Assembly (NCBI GenBank): GCA_030620285.1 | Contig: JAUXFA010000121.1 | Span: 1 to 5,082, forward strand | DNA length: 5,082 nucleotides | Direction: 5' to 3' | DNA from: Piscirickettsiaceae bacterium | GTDB lineage: Bacteria; Pseudomonadota; Gammaproteobacteria; Nitrosococcales; Methylophagaceae | Part shown: positions 1-5,082 of the stretch, piece by piece | Layout: the number at the start of each line of letters is the position of its first letter | Position numbering within the stretch: position 1 is the first letter of the stretch | Notes under the pieces: model-generated | What the model saw: the letters and a program-made list of their open reading frames with translations, nothing else | Database searches by the model: none | Told to the model about the DNA's origin: nothing | Translations under genes and position numbers: made by a program

Positions 1-11
1 AGGCGTTAGGT
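1..11 (-). other. Putative 5' end of an integron attC site (truncated by window edge)
   Basis: On the minus strand these bases read ACCTAACGCCT. The first seven fit the attC R'' core consensus RYYYAAC, and the following GCCT is common just inside attC sites of gammaproteobacterial cassettes (from memory of the family). The site starts immediately after the stop codon of the toxin stub, a usual place for attC in a gene cassette. ACCTAAC is exactly complementary to the GTTAGGT at 356-362, as the two ends of one cassette should be. The rest of the site (L'', L' and R' boxes) lies outside the window, so its fold cannot be tested. The match could be chance, or the site could belong to a neighbouring cassette in the opposite orientation. 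Confidence 0.45.
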
Positions 12-86
12 TCAAAAGAAATGTACTAAAAATATTTGTTGAACAGCTACAACTACATCTCGCAAAACCCAAGTTGGTTCTTTCAT
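12..86 (-). pseudogene. doc: Truncated Doc (death-on-curing) toxin, N-terminal stub
   Basis: A 24-codon frame reads MKEPTWVLRDVVVAVQQIFL, then VHFF and a TGA stop. Its ATG overlaps the antitoxin stop as ATGA, the usual translational coupling in toxin-antitoxin operons. The opening MKEP-W-L-R-VV-A-V resembles the N-terminus of Doc/Fic-fold toxins paired with this antitoxin type, whose next residues are normally close to LLAEHGG (recalled, not searched). Here the similarity fades after about residue 21 and the frame stops directly against the ACCTAAC core site. Family members are roughly 120-140 residues and carry the Fic motif HxFx(D/N)(A/G)N(K/R); none of that is present. The stub should therefore have no kinase activity on EF-Tu, the known action of P1 Doc. 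It could instead be a very short unrelated peptide, but its position and sequence favour a toxin remnant. Confidence 0.65.
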
Positions 87-307
87 TTTGCAAGTTCATG
101 TAGGGCGTTACGGTACTTCTTCATTACCTTTTCGGCCACATCCATTTGTTGTTCAAAATTCTGCTCGTAAGGTGTAAGCATAAAACCTTCAGGAGAATCA
201 ACCAAATATAACGTTTCTCCTTTACCTATTTTGAGTTTTGTTAAGGCTTCTTTGGGGAGGATAATACCCATTGAGTTTCCAATAGAAGTTACTTTTACTT
301 TAAGCAT
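83..307 (-). CDS. MazE/AbrB-family antitoxin (AbrB/MazE/SpoVT swapped-hairpin DNA-binding domain)
   Basis: This 74-residue protein starts MLKVKVTSIGNSMGIILPKE, the classic swapped-hairpin AbrB fold of MazE-like antitoxins, with GNS-G-ILPKE followed by L-KL-I-KG-TLYL (about residues 1-45). The charged C-terminal part (about 46-74, EQQMDVAEKVMKKYRNALHELAK) is the segment that usually binds the toxin. The N-terminal half dimerises and binds DNA. I chose the ATG at 305-307 because GAAGG (316-320) lies 8 nt upstream and because the AbrB domain starts there; the in-frame ATGs at 320-322 and 362-364 only add non-conserved residues, overlap the palindrome or lie upstream of the -10 box. The stop overlaps the start of the Doc stub. 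Relatives of this antitoxin usually precede a full doc gene, but here the toxin is truncated, so the protein is probably an orphan antitoxin. It likely represses its own promoter through the palindrome at 322-343. Confidence 0.9.
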   Translation of the reverse strand: MLKVKVTSIGNSMGIILPKEALTKLKIGKGETLYLVDSPEGFMLTPYEQNFEQQMDVAEKVMKKYRNALHELAK

Positions 308-315
308 GGGTAATA

Positions 316-320
316 CCTTC
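316..320 (-). promoter_or_regulatory. Ribosome binding site deciding the antitoxin start
   Basis: GAAGG on the minus strand lies 8 nt before the ATG at 305-307. The two longer in-frame starts have no such site, so this element fixes the 74-residue start. The bases 309-317 read GGTATTACC, a small odd-centred inverted repeat that shares TATTAC with the operator, so repressor binding might also mask this site (inference). Confidence 0.65.
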
Positions 321-321
321 A

Positions 322-343
322 TGTTATTACAATTGTAATAACA
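322..343. promoter_or_regulatory. 22-bp perfect palindrome, probable antitoxin operator
   Basis: TGTTATTACAATTGTAATAACA reads identically on both strands with no spacer. It lies between the -10 box (345-350) and the antitoxin start, covering the expected transcription start. MazE/AbrB antitoxins bind such AT-rich dyads as dimers and repress their own operon, so this is the likely autoregulatory site. Position and perfect symmetry are seen directly; the bound protein is inferred. Confidence 0.7.
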
Positions 344-344
344 A

Positions 345-373
345 AGTATAGCCGTACCTAACAATAAAATCCA
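345..373 (-). promoter_or_regulatory. Putative promoter of the antitoxin unit
   Basis: TATACT at 345-350 matches the sigma-70 -10 consensus at five of six positions. With 17-bp spacing the -35 would be TGGATT at 368-373, a weak match (three of six). Transcription would start near 338, inside the palindrome. The -10 lies inside the presumed cassette while the -35 lies in purL terminator DNA outside it, so the promoter may be a junction product. Confidence 0.45.
356..362 (-). other. Putative cassette 5' boundary (integron core site GTTAGGT)
   Basis: The minus strand reads GTTAGGT, fitting the integron crossover core GTTRRRY, where recombination occurs after the G. In a cassette the leading TTRRRY is complementary to the R'' core of its own attC; here TTAGGT pairs exactly with ACCTAA at 6-11. 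The two sites enclose the antitoxin and toxin stub, giving a cassette body of about 350 bp plus the attC beyond the window. No attC or attI is evident on the upstream side, so insertion at a secondary site is one possible explanation. Confidence 0.42.
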
Positions 374-399
374 GCTGACAGTTTAATGCGTCAGCTGAA
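370..399 (-). terminator. Probable rho-independent terminator of purL
   Basis: About 25 nt past the purL stop, the minus strand has an 8-bp perfect stem, CAGCTGAC and GTCAGCTG (390-397 and 372-379), with a 10-nt loop. It extends by a T-G wobble and a T-A pair and is followed by GATTTTATTGTT. The stem is modest in GC and the T-tract is interrupted, so termination may be partial. It separates purL from the antitoxin unit, which has its own promoter. Confidence 0.6.
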
Positions 400-423
400 G
401 CAGGTGTTAAAGTACTGTAACTC

Positions 424-3400
424 TCATCCCACCCATTTTCTAGCATTTTGGAACAACCGTAACCACGGACCATCATTACCCCAATCATCTGGATGCCATG
501 AATGTTGCACGGTACGTGTTACTCGCTCTGGATGAGGCATCATAATCGTAACCCGACCATCGCTTGTTGTTAATGCAGTAATACCTGCTGGTGAACCATT
601 CGGGTTTTGCGGATAATCTTCCGTAACTTGACCGTAATTATCAACATAATGCATTGCCACTAATGCATCATTTTGAGAGCCTGTCATACTAAAGTCTGCT
701 CGACCTTCACCATGTGCAACCGCAATCGGCATCATTGAACCCGCCATATTTTTCAATAAAATAGAGGGTGATTCGACAACTTGTACTAATGAGAATCGTG
801 CTTCAAATTGTTCAGATAAATTACGCTCAAATTGTGGCCAATGTTCACTGCCTGGAATCAATTCTTTTAACTGTGACAACATTTGACAACCATTGCACAC
901 ACCTAGCGTAAAAGTATCTTCTCGTGCAAAGAAATCACTAAATTGTTTCCTCGCCTTCTCATTATGTAATATCGTACTTGCCCACCCACGACCCGCACCT
1001 AAGACGTCACCATATGAAAATCCACCACAAGCAACTAAGCCTTTAAAATCAGCTAAATCAACACGGCCTTCTAATAAATCACTCATATGCACATCAATGG
1101 CATTAAAACCTGCCTGAACAAATGAGGCCGCCATTTCAATCTGACCATTCACACCTTGTTCACGCAAAATAGCTATTTTAGGCTTCACACCTCTGACAAT
1201 ATAAGCTGCTGCTATATGTTCAGCTGGATTAAAGCTTAAATCAACCTGTAATCCAGGATCATTTGTATCTAACAAAGCATCAAATTCTTGTTGTGCACAA
1301 TCAGGGTTATCACGTAATGTTTGCATCTGATAGCTAGTCTCAGCCCAGAATCGTTGCAATGTGACTCGGGATTTATTGATCTCTTGTTGACCATTTACTG
1401 CAATAACGATTTGTTGATCGTCAGTTACTGAACCAATCACATGACAATGATGTGCCAAGTCTTGCTCTCTAAAAACAGATAATGTTTCTTCAACATCACC
1501 ATGTCTCACTTGAATAACGGCACCTAATTCTTCGTTGAATAGTAATGCTAGTGGGCCGCCTAAACCGGTTAATTGAACATCGATACCACAATGTCCAGCA
1601 AAGGCCATTTCACATAATGTGCTAATCAAACCACCATCACTACGATCATGATAAGCCAACAGTACATCATCCTGTTTCAATTGCTGTATTGCATAAAAGA
1701 ATTTTTTAAGGGCTTTTGGATCATCAAGATCGGGGCCATGATGACCCACTTGTTGATAAACTTGTGCGATCGCAGATGCCGCTAAACGATTATGACCTTT
1801 GCCTAAATCAATATAGATAAGGTCGGTGTCACCCTGATCTGTTCGTAATTGTGGTGTGCATGTTTTTGCTGCATCAAACACGGGAGCAAAAGCGGTGACA
1901 ATCAAAGACAGTGGCGACGTTACCGATTTGGTCTCACCGTCATCCTGCCACACTGTTTTCATTGATAAGGAATCTTTTCCTACCGGAATCGCAATGCCTA
2001 ATTCTGGGCAAAGCTCCATTCCTACTGCTTCGACAGTATCGTATAAAATAGCATCTTCGCCAGTGTGGCCACAGGCTGCCATCCAGTTTGCAGATAATTT
2101 AATATCACTCATATTGGCAATACTGGCCGCGGCAATATTAGTAATAGCTTCACCTACCGCCATACGACCTGATGCAGGTGCATCAATCAACGCTAACGGT
2201 GCACGTTCACCCATCGACATACCTTCACCATCAAAACCATGATGATCAGCTAAAGTAACAGCACAATCTGCCACGGGCACTTGCCAAGGACCCACCATTT
2301 GATCTCGAGCAACTAAGCCCGTCACACTTCGATCACCGATGGTGATTAAAAAGTTTTTGCTGGCAACTGTTGGTAGTTTTAATACCCGTTCTAATGCCTC
2401 ATCAACCCGTACATCTGTTAAATCAAGTTCGGGTTTTTCAAAGCTATGATGTTTAACATCACGTAGCATCTTCGGTGGTTTACCTAATAATAATGATAAT
2501 GGCATATCCACCGGGTTATTATCATTATCAGCATCACCTACTAACAAATGTTGTTCTGCAGTTGTTTCACCAACAATCGCCCATGGGCAACGTTCTCGTT
2601 CACAAATTTCTTGAAATTCTTCAACCCGATCTGGACTAATTCCTAATACATAACGCTCTTGTGATTCATTACACCAAATCTCCATTGGCGACATACTGGA
2701 TTCATCATTAGGAACGACTCGTAGTTCAAACTTGCCGCCTCGACCACTGTCATCCACTAATTCAGGGAAAGCATTAGACAAACCACCCGCACCCACATCA
2801 TGAATAGCAATAATAGGATTGTTATCATCCAAAGCTACACAACGATCGATCACCTCCTGACAGCGACGTTCCATCTCCGGATTACCACGTTGTACTGAAG
2901 CAAAGTCTAAGCCTTCATCACTAGTACCTGATGCAACCGATGATGCGGCACTACCGCCTAAGCCAATCAACATCGCCGGACCACCCAAAACAATCAGCTG
3001 AACACCGGGTTCAAAAATGTTTTTCTTAACGTGTTGTGGTCGTATAGAGCCCATGCCACCCGCTACCATAATAGGCTTGTGATAACCGCGTACTTCAAAG
3101 CCATCAGCAGCAGGGACTAATGCTTCATAAGTACGGAAATAACCACATAAGTTAGGGCGGCCAAACTCATTATTAAATGCGGCACCACCTATCGGACCAT
3201 CAAGCATTATCTCTTGTGCCGAAGCTATTCTGGCAGGCTTGCCATAAGCTGTTTCCCAGGGCTGTTCAAACCCAGAAATATTCAAGTTAGATACTGAAAA
3301 CCCTGTTAAACCGGCTTTTGGTTTCGACCCTCTACCAGTGGCACCTTCATCACGAATTTCACCACCCGCCCCCGTTGCTGCACCCGGAAAAGGTGAAATC

Positions 3401-4308
3401 GCCGTCGGATGATTATGTGTTTCGACTTTCATCAAAATATGTTGAACTTCACCCTGATAACTATATTCATTGGTCGCCATATCAACATGGAAACGTTGTG
3501 ATGTAGCGCCTTCAATAACCGATGAATTATCACTATAAGCAGTAATAACACCTTCAGGATGCAGGGCATGGGTATTACGGATCATATTAAACAAGGTGTG
3601 AGGCTGAGCAGCACCATCAACAATCCAATCGGCACTAAATATTTTATGTCGACAATGTTCCGAGTTCGCCTGAGCAAACATCATCAATTCAATATCATTC
3701 GGATTACGTTTCAAACTTATAAAGTTATCCACCAAATAATCAACTTCATCTTCAGCTAATGCCAAACCCATTGTTTTATTTGCTTCGTCTAATGCCGCAC
3801 GGCCACCATTTAAAATATCTACGGCCACTAATGGTCTTGATTCACCATGCACAAATAAACGTTCGGCTTCATCATCAGAATTAAAGACTGACTCAGTCAT
3901 TCGATCATGTAAAAACTGCGTAACCGTATTCCATTGTTGAGCTGATAATTCGCTTTTAGTTTGTACAAAAAATGCAATGCCTCGCTCAATACGCAGTACA
4001 TCGCTAACACCACTGTTATGCGCAATATCGGTAGCCTTACTTGACCATGGTGAAATTGTCCCTGGGCGAGGTATCACAAGAAAGAAAATTTCATCTTTTG
4101 CCGCACTACTACTACCAGAACCCGCCTCTAGTAGTGCTTCAATAACCCTCTGCTGGGCTAAATCAAGCTTGCTTTCTCCTTCAACTTCAATGAAATAGCG
4201 ATATTCAGAACGAATAGCGACCACAGCTTCAACATTGTCTTGTATTGACGCAAGTAATTTGTCTAAACGAAAAGTAGAAAAAGCCGACCGGCCAATCAAT
4301 TGCAACAT
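424..4308 (-). CDS. purL: Phosphoribosylformylglycinamidine synthase (FGAM synthase), large single-chain type
   Basis: PurL converts FGAR, glutamine and ATP to FGAM, glutamate, ADP and phosphate, the fourth step of de novo purine synthesis, in the cytoplasm. At 1294 residues it has the length of the large gammaproteobacterial form (about 1295). In order: a PurS-like N-domain (about 1-150, with [18 protein letters not shown] at 81-98); a linker containing [14 protein letters not shown] (211-224); the first synthetase half with [19 protein letters not shown] (293-311) and [12 protein letters not shown] (316-327); the second half with [19 protein letters not shown] (658-676), [10 protein letters not shown] (775-784) and HDRSDGG (887-893); and a class I glutaminase domain from about 1040. 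The glutaminase nucleophile is Cys1138 in GVCNGCQ, with His1259 and Glu1261 in MPHPER completing the triad. All key motifs are intact. Translation starts at ATG 4306-4308, with a weak AGG 6 nt upstream; the start matches the usual N-terminus. It is transcribed alone, divergently from the RDD gene, and ends at a probable terminator. Confidence 0.98.
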   Translation of the reverse strand: MLQLIGRSAFSTFRLDKLLASIQDNVEAVVAIRSEYRYFIEVEGESKLDLAQQRVIEALLEAGSGSSSAAKDEIFFLVIPRPGTISPWSSKATDIAHNSGVSDVLRIERGIAFFVQTKSELSAQQWNTVTQFLHDRMTESVFNSDDEAERLFVHGESRPLVAVDILNGGRAALDEANKTMGLALAEDEVDYLVDNFISLKRNPNDIELMMFAQANSEHCRHKIFSADWIVDGAAQPHTLFNMIRNTHALHPEGVITAYSDNSSVIEGATSQRFHVDMATNEYSYQGEVQHILMKVETHNHPTAISPFPGAATGAGGEIRDEGATGRGSKPKAGLTGFSVSNLNISGFEQPWETAYGKPARIASAQEIMLDGPIGGAAFNNEFGRPNLCGYFRTYEALVPAADGFEVRGYHKPIMVAGGMGSIRPQHVKKNIFEPGVQLIVLGGPAMLIGLGGSAASSVASGTSDEGLDFASVQRGNPEMERRCQEVIDRCVALDDNNPIIAIHDVGAGGLSNAFPELVDDSGRGGKFELRVVPNDESSMSPMEIWCNESQERYVLGISPDRVEEFQEICERERCPWAIVGETTAEQHLLVGDADNDNNPVDMPLSLLLGKPPKMLRDVKHHSFEKPELDLTDVRVDEALERVLKLPTVASKNFLITIGDRSVTGLVARDQMVGPWQVPVADCAVTLADHHGFDGEGMSMGERAPLALIDAPASGRMAVGEAITNIAAASIANMSDIKLSANWMAACGHTGEDAILYDTVEAVGMELCPELGIAIPVGKDSLSMKTVWQDDGETKSVTSPLSLIVTAFAPVFDAAKTCTPQLRTDQGDTDLIYIDLGKGHNRLAASAIAQVYQQVGHHGPDLDDPKALKKFFYAIQQLKQDDVLLAYHDRSDGGLISTLCEMAFAGHCGIDVQLTGLGGPLALLFNEELGAVIQVRHGDVEETLSVFREQDLAHHCHVIGSVTDDQQIVIAVNGQQEINKSRVTLQRFWAETSYQMQTLRDNPDCAQQEFDALLDTNDPGLQVDLSFNPAEHIAAAYIVRGVKPKIAILREQGVNGQIEMAASFVQAGFNAIDVHMSDLLEGRVDLADFKGLVACGGFSYGDVLGAGRGWASTILHNEKARKQFSDFFAREDTFTLGVCNGCQMLSQLKELIPGSEHWPQFERNLSEQFEARFSLVQVVESPSILLKNMAGSMMPIAVAHGEGRADFSMTGSQNDALVAMHYVDNYGQVTEDYPQNPNGSPAGITALTTSDGRVTIMMPHPERVTRTVQHSWHPDDWGNDGPWLRLFQNARKWVG

Positions 4309-4339
4309 AGCAAACCTAATTCACATACATAAAGGAATA

Positions 4340-4368
4340 ATGATACTTTATGTCGCATCACTACCCAA
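4340..4368 (-). promoter_or_regulatory. purL: Putative sigma-70 promoter of purL
   Basis: On the minus strand, TTGGGT (4363-4368) and TATCAT (4340-4345) are separated by 17 bp. The -10 matches consensus at five of six positions and the -35 at three of six. The leader would be about 25 nt. I see no convincing full PurR operator, so purine repression of the E. coli type is not supported by this region. Confidence 0.5.
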
Positions 4369-4387
4369 ATAAATTACGATTATTTAT

Positions 4388-4849
4388 ATGACAGATTCAC
4401 CCGAAACATATTGCCGACCCAGCTTATTTCGCCACCTAGGCGTAATGCTTTATGATTCACTATTACTGTTATCAATACTCCTGCTCGCATCACTGCTTGC
4501 TGTTGCGCTTAATGGCGGCAATGCTATTGGTCAAGGAAACCCTTTTTTCTTTCTTTATTTATTAGCAGTCTGCTTTCTCTTCTACGGTTGGTTTTGGACG
4601 CATGGCGGCCAGACATTAGGTATGCGTAGTTGGAAGGTTTACCTCATGACAACCGACAACTCAGAAATCAGTTGGCAACGTGCTTTTGTACGCTTCTCAA
4701 TCTCGCTTATCTCTTGGTTACCTGCTGGCTTAGGAATTTGGTGGCAGTATTTAGGTAAAGATAATCAGAGTTGGGCTGATACTCTTTCGGGTACACGTTT
4801 ACACTACTCAAAAAACAGTAATAACAAGCCGCTATCTAGATTGTCATAG
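4388..4849 (+). CDS. RDD family integral membrane protein
   Basis: This 153-residue protein fits the RDD family (Pfam PF06271), named for a conserved Arg and two Asp. The motif is seen as FRHLGVMLYD with R15 and D23 entering the first membrane segment (about 20-42), and as the last Asp in WADTLSGTRL (D131) near the C-terminus. A second hydrophobic segment spans about 52-70, and the segment FSISLISWLPAGLGIWW (103-119) forms a third. THGGQTLGMRSWKVYL (71-86) between them is the typical RDD loop. The function of most members is unknown; a few have been linked to ion or proton exchange, so no substrate is assigned. The ATG at 4388-4390 is needed to keep R15 and is the first ATG after an in-frame stop at 4370-4372. 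No Shine-Dalgarno sequence precedes it; a weak TACGAT (4375-4380) would place transcription start at the ATG, so a leaderless mRNA is possible. It is divergent from purL with a 79-bp gap. Confidence 0.9.
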   Translation: MTDSPETYCRPSLFRHLGVMLYDSLLLLSILLLASLLAVALNGGNAIGQGNPFFFLYLLAVCFLFYGWFWTHGGQTLGMRSWKVYLMTTDNSEISWQRAFVRFSISLISWLPAGLGIWWQYLGKDNQSWADTLSGTRLHYSKNSNNKPLSRLS

Positions 4850-5082
4850 TTAAAAACAGAAGAGTACAATCAGGCCAATGCCTCTGAAAATATAAGGAAG
4901 CGAAAGATCGACAGTGAGCAAGCTATTCAAAATATGTTTAGTTATCAATTAAGGCAAATACGGAATCGACAAGTCTTTTCAGGCACCGGCATTACACCTA
5001 TTACCGTCAACTCAATGCAGGAAATGCAACAACGAGTCTAAACTCGCTTCAAGCATAACAGTTTATTGTTGTTATCAAACTG
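4850..5082 (+). other. Right-end region without a recognisable gene
   Basis: These 233 bases hold no gene I can identify on either strand. The RDD frame stays open for 63 codons after its TAG, up to TAA at 5039-5041; the only in-frame ATGs are at 4934 (35 codons) and near the end, and neither has a ribosome binding site. Small inverted repeats occur at 4872-4883 (AGGC/GCCT, 4-nt loop) and 5033-5046 (CGAGT/ACTCG, 4-nt loop), and CAGTTT/AAACTG (5059-5064 and 5077-5082) closes at the window edge. None has a T-run on its 3' side, so none is called a terminator. A gene remnant or the edge of a feature beyond the window is possible. Confidence 0.4.

Noticed and set aside
308..364. Longer antitoxin starts at ATG 362-364 or 320-322
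   Set aside because: The added residues are not AbrB-like, the first start lies upstream of the -10 box, and GAAGG sits correctly only for the ATG at 305-307.
356..413. A plus-strand attC starting at ACCTAAC (356) and containing the CAGCTGAC hairpin
   Set aside because: The segments between core and hairpin (AATAAAATC and AAGCAGGT) do not pair, and the would-be R' GTTAAAG breaks GTTRRRY and does not complement ACCTAAC. A terminator for purL explains the hairpin better.
893..4198. Several 60-130 codon plus-strand open frames opposite purL
   Set aside because: They are antisense to an intact, fully conserved purL frame, resemble no known family, and are expected shadows.
4309..4320. PurR operator half-site (AGCAAACC) before purL
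   Set aside because: Only one imperfect half is present; the paired half of the ACGCAAACGTTTTCGT-type box is missing.
4872..4883. Hairpin AGGC/GCCT as terminator of the RDD gene
   Set aside because: The stem is only 4 bp and is followed by A-rich, not T-rich, sequence.
5059..5082. CAGTTT/AAACTG inverted repeat at the right edge
   Set aside because: The stem is 6 bp with a 12-nt loop at the truncated window end, too weak to call a terminator or element end.

Overview
The window looks like a chromosomal segment of a moderately AT-rich gammaproteobacterium. The main evidence is the long (1294-residue), single-chain PurL, which is close in length and motif content to the enterobacterial enzyme and carries its glutaminase fused at the C-terminus. 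I cannot name a genus from this sequence. Two genes are housekeeping-like (purL and an RDD-family membrane protein, transcribed divergently). The left 360 bases look like accessory DNA.

Layout, left to right. Bases 1-11 (minus strand) match the 5' core of an integron attC site, cut by the window edge. Bases 12-86 (minus) hold a 24-codon stub with the N-terminus of a Doc-type (death-on-curing) toxin. Bases 83-307 (minus) encode an intact MazE/AbrB-type antitoxin that overlaps the stub by ATGA. Upstream of it are a -10 box (345-350) and a perfect 22-bp palindrome (322-343), probably its operator. At 356-362 (minus) a GTTAGGT core site, exactly complementary to the ACCTAAC at 5-11, marks what may be the other end of a gene cassette. 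Bases 370-399 form a hairpin with a T-rich tail that fits a terminator for purL. purL fills 424-4308 (minus). The 79-bp gap 4309-4387 is a divergent promoter region. The RDD-family gene runs 4388-4849 (plus). Bases 4850-5082 contain no recognisable gene, only a 63-codon open stretch in the same frame as the RDD gene and two small inverted repeats.

How the parts relate. PurL carries out the fourth step of de novo purine synthesis and appears to have its own promoter and terminator. The antitoxin unit lies just past that terminator in the same orientation and carries its own promoter and operator, as expected for a toxin-antitoxin cassette parked downstream of a core gene. The toxin is reduced to a stub that ends directly at the presumed attC, so the unit now looks like an orphan antitoxin. 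This is the most interesting part of the window: a possible solitary or array cassette with a decayed toxin, inserted at the terminator tail of purL. The cassette reading rests on short core motifs, and most of the attC lies outside the window.
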